From IMG/VR virus record IMGVR_UViG_3300013104_000715, positions 1-47,656 of that record: a stretch of 47,656 nucleotides of DNA; one strand, 5' to 3'. Below are positions 28,713-38,400 of the stretch, in pieces; within the stretch, counting starts at the first letter, position 1; each line of letters starts with the position of its first letter. The stretch is from a virus. The notes below the pieces were generated by a model. It had not been told where the DNA came from. It ran no database searches and saw nothing but the letters and a program-made list of their open reading frames with translations. A program made the translations under genes and the position numbers.

Positions 28713-29825
28713 ATGACTACCATTAACGAAAGGCTTCTAGATGAGGCGATTGCTCGCAGCTTGTTTCAGTCTCGGTACGGTGCTGGCGTGGCCGATAAGA
28801 TGGTCAAGGTGCTTAATAAAAGTGATGCTGAGCTTTCCGCAAGGCTAATTGTCGCACTAGATAATTTTGACCCGAACAGCTTCACGGTTAGGCGCATTGA
28901 AAGTTTGCTGGGTAGTGTTCGAGAAATAAACAAGCAGGCCGTCCAATCAACCTTTACAACACTTGCAGATGAGTTGCTGGAATTTGCTCGGCACGATGCC
29001 GGGTATCAGTTAAGCCTATTTGACTCGCTAATTCCTGATGTCGTGTTGCGCCACTACCCGATGATGGGTGTTACGGCAGAGCAAATTTACTCTGTCGCTG
29101 TGGCTAAGCCATTCCAAGGTCGATTGCTAAGCGAGTGGGCTGAGAACATCGAAGCAGACCGAATGACACGCATCATCAATGCGGTGAAAAGTGGTTATTT
29201 AGCTGGTGACCCAGTTGAACAAATTGCACGTAAAGTTAGGGGTACCAAGGCTAGGGGTTATCAGGATGGCGCAATCGAAGCGGGCAGGGCAAATGTCACC
29301 GCTGTAGTTAAAACCGCAGTGACGCACTTGGCATCTGTAGCACGAGATAAGTTTGCAGAGAATAACGCTGACATCCTTGATAGCAAACAATGGCGATCCA
29401 CTTTAGACAACAAGACTTCACCACCTTGCATAATCCGTGACGGGCTAAAATACACACTTGATGGCAAGCCCGTCGGTCATAAAGTGCCATATCTTCAGGG
29501 GCCGGGGCGATTGCATTTCTGCTGCCGCTCCACTGAAAACCTCCTCACTAAATCTTGGCGTGAGCTCGGAATCGACATTGATGAAATGGATGAAGGTACG
29601 CGTGCCAGCATGGATGGACAGGTGCCAGCTGGTACAAATTTCAGTGAGTGGATTCAGCGGCAATCATTCCAGCGACAAGTGCAGGTTTTCGGAGAAACCC
29701 GAGCAAGGCTTTTGCAAGAAGGAGGCATGCGAGTTGATGAGTTATTTAGCGACAAAGGCGAAAAGATATCTCTCAATGAGTTGAGAGAAATCTACTCTAG
29801 AGAGTTCCAAGAGGCTGGCATTTAA
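28713..29825 (+). CDS. Minor head (MuF/SPP1 gp7-like) protein
   Basis: This 370-residue protein is a head-morphogenesis protein of the MuF/gp7 type. The helical N-terminal half is followed by the usual C-terminal block: GRANVTAVVKTAVTHLASVARDKF, WRSTLDNKTSPPCIIRDGLKY, PYLQGPGRLHFCCRS. It begins right after the portal gene and ends before a double terminator. Confidence 0.92.
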   Translation: MTTINERLLDEAIARSLFQSRYGAGVADKMVKVLNKSDAELSARLIVALDNFDPNSFTVRRIESLLGSVREINKQAVQSTFTTLADELLEFARHDAGYQLSLFDSLIPDVVLRHYPMMGVTAEQIYSVAVAKPFQGRLLSEWAENIEADRMTRIINAVKSGYLAGDPVEQIARKVRGTKARGYQDGAIEAGRANVTAVVKTAVTHLASVARDKFAENNADILDSKQWRSTLDNKTSPPCIIRDGLKYTLDGKPVGHKVPYLQGPGRLHFCCRSTENLLTKSWRELGIDIDEMDEGTRASMDGQVPAGTNFSEWIQRQSFQRQVQVFGETRARLLQEGGMRVDELFSDKGEKISLNELREIYSREFQEAGI

Positions 29826-29838
29826 AATCATTCTCACG

Positions 29839-29904
29839 AGGTCGCTAAGGCGGCCTTTTTCACATCAAAAATCTGAGCCTCGCCATCGTGCGGGGCTTTT
29901 TTTA
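29839..29904 (+). terminator. Tandem terminators after the minor head gene
   Basis: Two hairpins follow each other: AGGTCGC-TAAG-GCGGCCT with TTTT (29839-29860) and AGCCTCGC-CATCGT-GCGGGGCT with seven T residues (29876-29904). Confidence 0.85.
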
Positions 29905-29940
29905 TGGGCTAGGCCCGGCAACAAATCCCAAGGGGACAGC

Positions 29941-30714
29941 ATGCTACTCCGAAATATCGAACGTAAGTACTACTCAGCAACCGTTGAAGACGGCGAGGGT
30001 GGCGGTGGTTCTGCGCCAGAAATCACTCCAGAAATTCAAGCCATCATTGATGCGCGAGTCAATGAGTCCGTAACCGGCCTGAAAACTAAAAATAGCGAAC
30101 TACTCGGCAAGCTCAAAGAGCAGGGCGACAGTTTGAAACGCTATGACGGTATCGACCCTGACGCCGTTAAATCAATTCTGCAACGCTTCTCAAACGACGA
30201 AGAGGCAAAGCTAATTGCCGCTGGGAAAATCGATGAGGTGCTTGATAAGCGCACCGAGCGACTGCGTGCAGATGTCGATAAGAAGCTGAAAAACGCTAAT
30301 GAGCGCGCAGAAAAAGCCGAGTCATTTAGTAAGAAATTCAGCGACCGCGTTCTTGGTGATGCCATCCGTTCCGCTGCGTTAAAAACCGGCGCTTTGCCGG
30401 GTGCTGCTGAGGACATCATCCTCCGTGCAAAAGGCGTTTTCATACTCAACGAGGAAGGCGAGGCCGTAGCCGTTGATAAAGATGGGGCTGCGCTTCTAGG
30501 CAAGGATGGCAAGACGCCATTAACACCTCAGGAGTGGGCTGAGTCCCTTAAAGATGCCGCCCCTCACCTTTGGCCTCACGCCGAAGGAACAAATGCAGGC
30601 GGTCATAAACCCGCTGGCGGGGCATTAAAGCGATCTGCAATGACTGCGGCACAGAAGTCGGATTACATCCGCGCTCACGGCCAGCAAGCATTCTTAAAAC
30701 TTCCGAAAGAATAA
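29941..30714 (+). CDS. Scaffold-like protein (DUF6651 type)
   Basis: This 257-residue protein is mostly charged coiled coil (GLKTKNSELLGKLKEQGDSLK, KKLKNANERAEKAESFSKKF), with a C-terminal basic tip (AAQKSDYIRAHGQQAFLKL). Such proteins precede the capsid gene and act as internal scaffold. An Ala/Gly-rich linker lies near 195-235. Confidence 0.85.
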   Translation: MLLRNIERKYYSATVEDGEGGGGSAPEITPEIQAIIDARVNESVTGLKTKNSELLGKLKEQGDSLKRYDGIDPDAVKSILQRFSNDEEAKLIAAGKIDEVLDKRTERLRADVDKKLKNANERAEKAESFSKKFSDRVLGDAIRSAALKTGALPGAAEDIILRAKGVFILNEEGEAVAVDKDGAALLGKDGKTPLTPQEWAESLKDAAPHLWPHAEGTNAGGHKPAGGALKRSAMTAAQKSDYIRAHGQQAFLKLPKE

Positions 30715-30727
30715 GGATTAATCAAAT

Positions 30728-31936
30728 ATGTCTACAACTGTTAACTCTGACCTGATTATTTATAACGATCTGGCTCAGACCGCATACCTCGAACGCCGAC
30801 AGGATAACCTCGACGTGTTCAATGCTTCATCCAATGGTGCAATCGTGCTCGATAACGCTCTCATTGAGGGTGATTTCCGCAAGCGTGCGTTCTATCAGCT
30901 GGGCGGCAGCATCGAATATCGCGATGTAAACTCAACGAACAAGGTAACAGGCAAGAAAATCGGTGCCGGTGAGTCCGTTGGGGTTAAAGCGCCGTGGAAA
31001 TACGGCCCATACGAAACCACTGAAGAGGCTTTCAAGCGTCGTGGTCGCGACGTGTCAGAGTTCTCAGAGGTAGTTGGTGTTGATGTTGCTGACGCCACTC
31101 TCGAAGGATTCATCAAGTACAGCATTCAAGCCCTGACTGCTGCGATTGGCGCGAATACTGACATGGTTGTCACCGCCGACATCGCCACTGACGGCAAGAA
31201 GACGCTGACAAAGGGCATGCGTAAGTATGGTGATAAGTTTGGTCGTATCAGTCTGTTTGTCATGCACTCCGCGACGTATTTCGACATCGTTGATGAAGCT
31301 ATCAGCAACAAGATTTACGAAGAAGCCGGTGTTGTGGTCTATGGCGGGCTGCCTGGCACGTTGGGCAAGCCGGTTCTGGTTACTGACACAGCACCGATTG
31401 ATGTGATCCTCGGCCTGCTTCCAAACGCTGTTTCAATCACTGAGTCACAGGCTCCTGGCTTCCGTTCCTACGATGTGAATGACCAAGAGAACCTTGCAAT
31501 TGGTTATCGCTCAGAAGGCACGGTTAACATCGATATGCTGGGCTACAGCTGGAACGAGACGGCAGGTGGTGCAAACCCAGACTTAACCAAGATTGGCGCT
31601 GCGGCCAACTGGAAGAAGCACGCCACAAGCAACAAAGTGACTGCTGGTGTGATGATTAAGCTCACCGTTCCGCCTGTCGCTGTAACCGGTGTAACTCTTG
31701 ACCAATCAACCGCATCGGTTGTTGTTGGCTCGACGATTTCTCTGGTTGCTACAGTTGCACCAGTTGATGCAACGAACAAAGCGGTTAAGTTCTCATCCTC
31801 CGCTGTGAGCAAGGCAACAGTAGATGCTGACACCGGTGTTGTAACTGGCGTTGCTGCTGGTACTTCTACCATCACCGCTACAAGCGTCGATGGCAGCAAG
31901 ACCGCAACATGCGCTGTAACTGTTACCGCTGCCTAA
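30728..31936 (+). CDS. Major capsid protein with C-terminal Ig-like domain
   Basis: This 402-residue protein is the major capsid subunit. Residues 1-~310 are an HK97-like shell protein (NDLAQTAYLERRQDNLDVF, FGRISLFVMHSATYFDIV, ENLAIGYRSEGTVNIDMLGYSW). Residues ~316-402 are a Big_2-type Ig-like domain (VTGVTLDQSTASVVVGS ... SKTATCAVTV), probably exposed on the capsid. A similar domain ends the tail tube protein at 33861. Confidence 0.93.
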   Translation: MSTTVNSDLIIYNDLAQTAYLERRQDNLDVFNASSNGAIVLDNALIEGDFRKRAFYQLGGSIEYRDVNSTNKVTGKKIGAGESVGVKAPWKYGPYETTEEAFKRRGRDVSEFSEVVGVDVADATLEGFIKYSIQALTAAIGANTDMVVTADIATDGKKTLTKGMRKYGDKFGRISLFVMHSATYFDIVDEAISNKIYEEAGVVVYGGLPGTLGKPVLVTDTAPIDVILGLLPNAVSITESQAPGFRSYDVNDQENLAIGYRSEGTVNIDMLGYSWNETAGGANPDLTKIGAAANWKKHATSNKVTAGVMIKLTVPPVAVTGVTLDQSTASVVVGSTISLVATVAPVDATNKAVKFSSSAVSKATVDADTGVVTGVAAGTSTITATSVDGSKTATCAVTVTAA

Positions 31937-31946
31937 CATCCAAATT

Positions 31947-31966
31947 AAGGGGCTTCGGCCCCTTTC
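31947..31966 (+). terminator. Weak hairpin terminator after the capsid gene
   Basis: AAGGGGC-TTCG-GCCCCTT is followed by TCCTT, a strong stem with a short T run. It may lower expression of genes after the capsid rather than end transcription. Confidence 0.55.
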
Positions 31967-31978
31967 CTTGGGGGATGA

Positions 31979-32461
31979 ATGTTAATCACCGACCCACAAT
32001 CACCAGATTTTAATAGTTACGCTTCTGTGGATGATCTGAATAAGTTCTCACTAGCACGAGAGCTTGCTTTGCCTGACAACCCTGAGTCGATTCTGATTAA
32101 GGCCATGGACTACCTGAATGGATTGTCATGGTATGGCTCAAGAGTTTCGGTTTCACAACCGCTACCGTGGCCTCGCTCTGGTGTGGTTTTTGATGGGGTA
32201 AAATTGCCAGTTGATGTAATCCCTAGCCAATTGAAAACTGCACAATGCATGCTTGCAATCGAAGCAATTGGCGGTGACTTGCTAGCATCCAGTCGTGAGG
32301 CTGCGGTGAAGTCGGAGAGAGTTGAGGGTGCAATAACAACGGTCTTCGCAATTGCTGACGGCGAGGCTTTTTCTGCATCCTACCCGATGGTCGATGGTGT
32401 GCTAAACGGGCTGGTATCAGGCAAAGGGTTTGCTATCAACGCTATCGCGAGGCGAACATAA
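31979..32461 (+). CDS. Head-tail connector (DnaT-like family)
   Basis: This 160-residue protein resembles the so-called DnaT-like family found between capsid and neck genes: NSYASVDDLNKFSLARELALP, the central helix AMDYLNGLSWYG, and PWPRSGVVFDG. The DnaT name in databases is structural; at this locus a head-completion role is likely. Confidence 0.82.
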   Translation: MLITDPQSPDFNSYASVDDLNKFSLARELALPDNPESILIKAMDYLNGLSWYGSRVSVSQPLPWPRSGVVFDGVKLPVDVIPSQLKTAQCMLAIEAIGGDLLASSREAAVKSERVEGAITTVFAIADGEAFSASYPMVDGVLNGLVSGKGFAINAIARRT

Positions 32462-32805
32462 TGGATTACGCCAAAACTCGCGACAGAGCCACCAAGCAAA
32501 TCACTAAATTCGGTCGAGAGCTTCCATTAACACGTGGGGGCACAAAGCAGGTGGTCGGCGGCAAGGAGGTCACGACGCCCTTAGAAAAGCACACCGTTAT
32601 TGGCGTTGTCACATCCTATAAGCCAAGTGAGATTGATGGCTCCCGTATCCTGACCGGAGATGTCAAGCTGGCCGCTACTGCTGAGACAGAAATCAGGGTT
32701 GGTGACAGCTTGATGATTGATGGCAAGAAATATCGCGTCGTTTTGCCGGGGCCAGTAAAGCCCGCCGATATCCTTATCTCATACATCGCACAATTGAGGG
32801 CTTAA
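32461..32805 (+). CDS. Probable head-closure/neck protein
   Basis: This 114-residue protein is beta-rich (HTVIGVVTSYKPSEIDG, IRVGDSLMIDGKKYRVV), as expected for a head-closure or tail-attachment protein. Its stop-to-start spacing with neighbours is near zero, within the neck gene block. The assignment is from position and fold type, not from a motif. Confidence 0.75.
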   Translation: MDYAKTRDRATKQITKFGRELPLTRGGTKQVVGGKEVTTPLEKHTVIGVVTSYKPSEIDGSRILTGDVKLAATAETEIRVGDSLMIDGKKYRVVLPGPVKPADILISYIAQLRA

Positions 32806-32806
32806 C

Positions 32807-33391
32807 ATGGCTGATAACGATTCGTTCATGGTCTCAATCAATGCATTTGTTGATAAGGCTAAGGTCAATCAAGAACAGGCTGTCAGGGTGGCAGGGTTCA
32901 AGATTCTGGCAAAGCTTGTCGATATGTCTCCCGTAGGTAACCCTGAGCTATGGGCTTCGAACCGTACAGCCGTTGCTTACAATAAAGCCGTGTTTGACCA
33001 TAACGAAGATCAGCGCCAAAACTCGAAAAACCTGACGAAAACAGGAAGACTAAAAATGTCTGCCAAAGTTATTGATGGCATGGATGTAAAAGGTCCTGCC
33101 GGATACACCGGTGGTCGTTTTAAGGGCAACTGGCAGGTTTCATTTGAGTCTCCCGCAGACGGCGAGACAGGACGCATTGATAAAAGCGGGAATCCAACCA
33201 AACTTGCTGGAAACGCAGTTATCGAATCGTTCCGAGTTGGCACCAAAGCCATCTATTTCACTAACAACGTTCCTTATGCATATCGCCTTGAGTTCGGGCA
33301 TTCGAAGCAGGCACCAAATGGCATGATAAGAATAACGGCTGAGGAAGCTGCTCGCTACTTCACCGAGTCAGCACAGGAGCTAGATAAATGA
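32807..33391 (+). CDS. HK97 gp10-like neck protein
   Basis: This 194-residue protein fits the HK97 gp10-like tail-component family: helical start (VNQEQAVRVAGFKILAKLVDMSPVG), GYTGGRFKGNWQVSF, and FTNNVPYAYRLEFGHSKQAPNGM. It should help join head and tail. It overlaps the next gene by four bases. Confidence 0.87.
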   Translation: MADNDSFMVSINAFVDKAKVNQEQAVRVAGFKILAKLVDMSPVGNPELWASNRTAVAYNKAVFDHNEDQRQNSKNLTKTGRLKMSAKVIDGMDVKGPAGYTGGRFKGNWQVSFESPADGETGRIDKSGNPTKLAGNAVIESFRVGTKAIYFTNNVPYAYRLEFGHSKQAPNGMIRITAEEAARYFTESAQELDK

Positions 33392-33795
33392 GCCAGTTAA
33401 TAATCGCTGAGCTGCTTGAATCAAGACTCGCTTTGTGGGCTGAAGCTCAGGGCTTGCCTGTTGCATATGAGAACATTGCCTTTAATCCATCTGATGGCCC
33501 ATACCTTGAGTCACACGTTATGCCTGCCACAACTGAGGCTATCGATTTGTCGCGCCAAGCTAAGGTAATGAGGGGCGTGTATCAGGTGAATGTCGTTGTT
33601 CCAGCTGGTGACGGAAAGTCTGATGCTGGACGCATCGCTGACGGAATAATTGAAACTTTCCCTGAGGGGCAAGAGATGAGTGATGGTGAGCTCACCTGTT
33701 ATATAAACAGTGTGCCGTCCGCATTTCCTGCCATTACCAGCGACATCAACTACACGGTCCCCGTTAGCATGTCCTACCGGGCTGACATCAGTTAG
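33388..33795 (+). CDS. Tail terminator protein (DUF4128-like)
   Basis: This 135-residue protein matches the DUF4128 family: SRLALWAEAQGLPVAYENIAF at the start, YLESHVMPA and a GVYQVNVVVPAGDG strand region. In lambda-like tails the terminator (gpU analogue) caps the tube when the proper length is reached. Confidence 0.87.
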   Translation: MSQLIIAELLESRLALWAEAQGLPVAYENIAFNPSDGPYLESHVMPATTEAIDLSRQAKVMRGVYQVNVVVPAGDGKSDAGRIADGIIETFPEGQEMSDGELTCYINSVPSAFPAITSDINYTVPVSMSYRADIS

Positions 33796-33814
33796 CCAAA
33801 TCCAATCCCAATAT

Positions 33815-33836
33815 ACCGGCTCTTGCCGGTTTTTTT
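33815..33836 (+). terminator. Terminator before the tail tube gene
   Basis: ACCGGC-TCTT-GCCGGT is followed by a long T run. Confidence 0.88.
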
Positions 33837-33860
33837 ATATTCAAAAATCGGAGAGTTACC

Positions 33861-34778
33861 ATGGGCTTTGCACTCCCTAATGGCGCGCACGTCTACCTTG
33901 CGTCGTCTTATGATTCAGAAGTAACTGTTACTGCCGCATCAAACTCAATTGATGCTGTGCTTACCGTGGCGACGGGCCATGGCATTGTAGCCAATGACGT
34001 TGTACAGATTTCTTCCGGCTGGGCTGATTTGAATGATTTGGTGGCTAAGGTCACTGACGTTTCACCAACCTCTATCACGCTGGGAACAATCGATACTTCT
34101 GATGCTGACCGCTTCGCTGCTGGCAGCGGCATTGGCTCGGTTAAGAAGGTCCTAACATGGATTGAAGTTCCGCAGATCACCGAGGTAGCGAACAGTGGTG
34201 GTGATCAGCAGAAAATTCAGCTTCAATTCCTGTCAGATGACCGACAGCGCGAACTCAACACCTTCAAAGCTGCAATGTCACAAACGTATACCATTGCCCA
34301 CGACTCCACCTTGCAGGTTTATCCTGTGCTGAAGGCTGCTGACTACAGTCAGAACACCTTGGCCGCTTACATGTATGTGCCAAAGGCTAAAGAAAATCGC
34401 TACTGGTCTGTGAAGGTATCGTTTAACGCCATCCCAACCACAGCCATTAACGCCGTGGAAACGGTTTCAGTGGTGTTTAACCTGCAATCTCAGGCCATGA
34501 CGTTCTACAAGTCATCCGCTCCGGTAGCAGTCTCTGGAGTAACGCTAAATAAAACCACATTATCTCTGGCCGTCGACGCAACAGAAACCTTAGTGGCAAC
34601 TATTGCACCAGCGAATGCGACGAACAAGTCCGGCGCTTGGTCATCCTCAGTGCCAACAAAAGCCACCGTAGACGCAGCAACAGGTTTAGTTACAGGTAAG
34701 TCAGCAGGTACCGCAAACATCATCTTCACGACCGCTGATGGCAATAAAACTGCCACTTGCGCTGTGACAATCGCATAA
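33861..34778 (+). CDS. Tail tube protein with C-terminal Ig-like domain
   Basis: This 305-residue protein is the major tail tube subunit, like lambda gpV. Residues 1-~220 form the tube domain (MGFALPNGAHVYLASS, VEVPQITEVANSGGD-like core, WSVKVSFNAIPTTAIN). Residues ~223-305 are a Big_2 Ig-like domain (VSGVTLNKTTLSLAVDA ... KTATCAVTIA), as in gpV. That domain resembles the capsid's. Confidence 0.93.
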   Translation: MGFALPNGAHVYLASSYDSEVTVTAASNSIDAVLTVATGHGIVANDVVQISSGWADLNDLVAKVTDVSPTSITLGTIDTSDADRFAAGSGIGSVKKVLTWIEVPQITEVANSGGDQQKIQLQFLSDDRQRELNTFKAAMSQTYTIAHDSTLQVYPVLKAADYSQNTLAAYMYVPKAKENRYWSVKVSFNAIPTTAINAVETVSVVFNLQSQAMTFYKSSAPVAVSGVTLNKTTLSLAVDATETLVATIAPANATNKSGAWSSSVPTKATVDAATGLVTGKSAGTANIIFTTADGNKTATCAVTIA

Positions 34779-34790
34779 AGGGAATACACG

Positions 34791-35102
34791 ATGAAGGCGC
34801 AATTCAAATTAGTCCCAGCACCAACCTTTAAGGTAAATGTCACCATCCCTGTGCCCGGCGCAGAGGATGGTCAATTAACCATTACCTTCAAGCATCGCCC
34901 ATTGAAAGAGCTAACCAGCTTAGAGCAGGAAGAGGGCAAGACAATCCCTTCTTTGTTGGAAGATTTGATTGAAAGCTGGGCGCTTCCAGAACCATTCAAC
35001 GCTGAGAATTTGGATATTCTTCTGAATAACTATCCTCAAGCTGGCTCTTCAATCATGAAGGCGTATTACAGCGAGCTGGTTGGTGCGCGAGAAAAAAACT
35101 AA
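34791..35102 (+). CDS. Tail assembly chaperone (G-type)
   Basis: This 103-residue protein has a beta-rich N-terminal part (FKVNVTIPVPGAEDG, LTITFKHRPLKEL) and a helical C-terminal part, like phage tail assembly chaperones. Its last codons are GAA AAA AAC TAA and hold a slippery heptamer, so part of ribosomes should shift -1 and make the longer G-T product with the next ORF. It lies just before the tape measure gene. Confidence 0.9.
   Translation: MKAQFKLVPAPTFKVNVTIPVPGAEDGQLTITFKHRPLKELTSLEQEEGKTIPSLLEDLIESWALPEPFNAENLDILLNNYPQAGSSIMKAYYSELVGAREKN
35093..35099 (+). promoter_or_regulatory. Programmed -1 frameshift site A-AAA-AAC
   Basis: The heptamer A AAA AAC is in the correct zero-frame phase and lies directly before the TAA at 35100. 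After a -1 slip the reading frame continues LIAVASAFYTPDPTAEELAG into the DUF1799 ORF. Confidence 0.88.
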
Positions 35103-35407
35103 TAGCGGTTGCATCGGCATTCTATACGCCTGATCCGACAGCAGAAGAATTGGCCGGAGTGGGGCTAACACCTGATGATTTCGAAGATGAAATTATTGAG
35201 GTGTGGCCTGATGTCTGGCCTTCTTTTTGCGTATTTCGGTCAGCCAGTACGCAGTGGAGAACGGGCATGAGTGGTGCGACTGGCCTTGATTACAACTGCC
35301 TTCCATGGCTGATGAAAATAGGCGAGATAGAAGACGAAGCAACCGCGCTCGGTGATATTCGCGTAATGGAACGTGCGGCACTAACAATCATGCACAAGGG
35401 GGCGTAA
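35099..35407 (+). CDS. Tail assembly chaperone, frameshifted T part (DUF1799)
   Basis: This 102-residue extension is read in the -1 frame after slippage at 35093-35099, giving a fusion of about 205 residues with the G-type chaperone. It starts LIAVASAFYTPDPTAEELAG and matches the DUF1799 type (GLTPDDFEDEIIEVWPDVWPSF, MSGATGLDYNCLPWLM). In lambda the T part recruits the tube protein to the tape measure. It has no good start of its own, and the frame ends at the start of the tape measure gene. Confidence 0.88.
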   Translation, partial: LIAVASAFYTPDPTAEELAGVGLTPDDFEDEIIEVWPDVWPSFCVFRSASTQWRTGMSGATGLDYNCLPWLMKIGEIEDEATALGDIRVMERAALTIMHKGA

Positions 35408-38400
35408 TGACTGATGTAGCATCCATTTCACTAAAAGTTAATACGTCCGAGTTGGAGCGTGGTAGTCAGGAGCTAGACAAGTTTCAAAGAGCCTCAATAG
35501 GCGTAGCAACGGCAACAGGACGCCTGACAGAGGCGCAGAAAGCAGGTCTAAGAACCACGCTCGAAATGGGCATGGAAGTAATAAAGACCGAGCGTTACAT
35601 CCAGGAATACAAAGATAAGCTTGACCGCCAGAACATCTCCGCAAAAGAAGCCGCTGCCGTAACAAAGCAGCAGAGAGGAGAGTTGGCGGCGCTGTTGGCG
35701 CAAATTAGCCCAGCAACCGCCGCACTTAACAAGCTGGATGACATACAAACTAAGCTCGCGGGTCATCGCAAATCTGGCGCTCTGGATGATGATGACTTTT
35801 CTCGCTACAACGCCATTCTTGAGCAAACAAGATTAAAGCTGAGTGCTGTTGAAGAATCACAAACAGCAGAGGGAAAGGCCGCCGCAGAAGCCGCTGCGCA
35901 AGACAAGGCGGCAACTGCCGCAAAAGAGAGCTTTCTAGCCAAGCTCAGAGAACAGAATGCGCTTTATAAGGCATCTTCCTCTGATTCGGCAGCCTACCGC
36001 GCAGAGCAGCTTGGGCTAACAAAAGAGGCTGCACCATTAATCGCGTCCCTTCGTGAGCAGGAAGATGCCACCAAGCGTGCTGCTGAGCAGAAAAAACTTG
36101 CAGCAATATCGGCGCGTAGCCTGAAAGAGTCGATAAAGCAGCTGGAGGCAGGAGAGCGGGCAGCAGCGTTAGCCACTAAGGCGCAAGAAGCCGCTGATAG
36201 GTCTGCTACTTCAGCCAAAGAGGCATTCCTTCGGAAGCTTAAAGAGCAGGTGGCAACTCAGAACCTGACCAAGCAAGAGCTGCTTCAATACAAGGCCGCT
36301 CAGCTTGGCGTTGGCTCAGCTGCTGACGTCTACATCAAGAAAATTAACGCTGCAGAAGGTGCTGTACACTCCTTTAGTCTGCAAAGCTCTGCCGCTAGAC
36401 GTGAACTAGGCGTAATGCTTGGTGAGCTGGCCCGAGGCAACCTTGGCGCATTGCGCGGATCGTCCATTACTCTGGCTAACCGTTCTGGTCTGATAGACCA
36501 GCTTATGACATTTCGCGGTGCCGCCATTGCAGGCGGCATTGGTCTTGTGGCGGCTAGTATCTATACGGTTGGCAAGGCTGCTTACGATGGTTCGCAAGAA
36601 ATCGTCGAATTTGGTAAGGCATTAGCATTAACTGGCGGATACGCTGGATTATCTAAAGATGGTCTTGCATCGCTTGCCAAGCAAATGAGTAGCGGTAACA
36701 CGACTACCCGGGAGTCTGCTGAAGCTATTGCAGCGGTCGCGCGTAGTGGTAAGTTCTCCGTTGAGCAGATTGGCAATGCCAGCAAGGGAGTCTTGGCATT
36801 CCAGAAGGCCACTGGAGAGGCGGCATCAGCAGCAGTTTCTGCATTCGAAAAGATTGCATCCGATCCAGTTAAGGGGCTTTTGTCACTTAACGACACCTAT
36901 CATTTTCTTACCGCCAGTACATATCAGCAGGTTGAGGCCCTCGTAAAACAAGGCGACACTCAGGCTGCAGTTACTCTTGGCGTCCACGCTTTCTCGGATG
37001 CAATGGAGAGTAGGGAGAAAGGTGTAAAGGATAGCCTCGGTTCAATCGAAAGGGGATGGAATTCTCTATCAAATGCCGCATCCTCTGCTTGGGATGCAAT
37101 GCTGGGCATAGGCAGAGAAAGGACCTTAGATGACCAACTTAAGGAAGCCTTATCGCGTGCAAGGGCATCAGCTGCCGGGGTTACAGCGAATGCATTGGGC
37201 GGGATTGATGTTAATTCTGGGTTATCTGATGCAGCAAGAATACGCGGTGAAATGCTTTTGGGGGACGTCAAAGCCGCAGTGGGGGCGGCTGAGACTAAAA
37301 CAAGAGAGGAAAACCTAGCTCTTGCTCAAAAAATTAATGCCATCGATACAACGACAGAAACCAATGCCCAGAAGCGCAAAAAGGACATTGATTTAATCAA
37401 CAAGGGTCTAAAAGAAGGGTTAATTACACAGCAAAAAGCCGATGAGCTTACTGCAAATATTAACGCTAAGTACAAAGACCCGAAAACCGCAAAAACACCC
37501 TCATACCGTGACGATGCAGGAACGCGTGAGCTTTTAGCTAGCCAGCAGCGCGTGGCCGCGCTGAAAGATCAGGTGTCATCATCAGTAACCCTGACAGACC
37601 AAGAGAAGCAACTCTCAAAGTTCACGCAGGAGATTGCTGACCTAAAGACCAAATCCATACTGACAGCAGACCAAAAGTCACTGGTAGCCAGGTCAGGTGA
37701 GATTACGGCTAGTTTGCAGTTGGAGGCGCAGCTTTCCCGCGAGAACGTTCAGCGAGCTAAAGGTGTTGCCGCACTCAAGCAGATGTCGGATTACACCACG
37801 TCTATTGCCAGCAAAAATGCTCAGGAGCAGGCTAAGTTTGGACTGACATCCCGCCAGTCAGGCCGAGTTGATCAGGATACTCAGCTCGATAACACTTTCC
37901 GTAAACAGAAAGAAAGTATTAAGAGTGCTGATGGACTCACCGACCCCGCAGCGCTATCGAAAATCACAGCTGAGTACAACCGGGCCAAGTTAAAGCTTCA
38001 AGATGGCTGGTCGCAGGAGGACAAAAATCAGGGTAACTGGCTAGCTGGCATGAATCAGGGTATTGCACAGTTTGGTGAGAATGCTAGTGACGTGTTTACC
38101 GCAACAAGCCAGCTAGCGAATACAACCCTGAGCAATATGTCCTCCATGATGACTCAGCTTGTAACCACAGGTAACGCCAGCGTGAAGCAATTCGCTAAAA
38201 CCTTCCTGACGAGCATTGTGGATATCATTAACAAGCTGCTAATTGCTCAGGCAATTCAAGCCTCGATGGGATGGATAAGCGCAGGCTCTGGCGCTGGTAG
38301 CGCAACTGCGGGGGCTGGAAGCACTCCCGGTGGCGCGAATGCCGGAGCGATGGGCCTATCTACCAACTTCCGGGCTTATGATGTTGGTGGCTACACTGGC

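Noticed and set aside
29458-29784. 108-codon rightward ORF inside the minor head gene
   Set aside because: Unlike the frame over the methyltransferase, it has no ribosome binding site, no boundary coupling and no recognisable motif.
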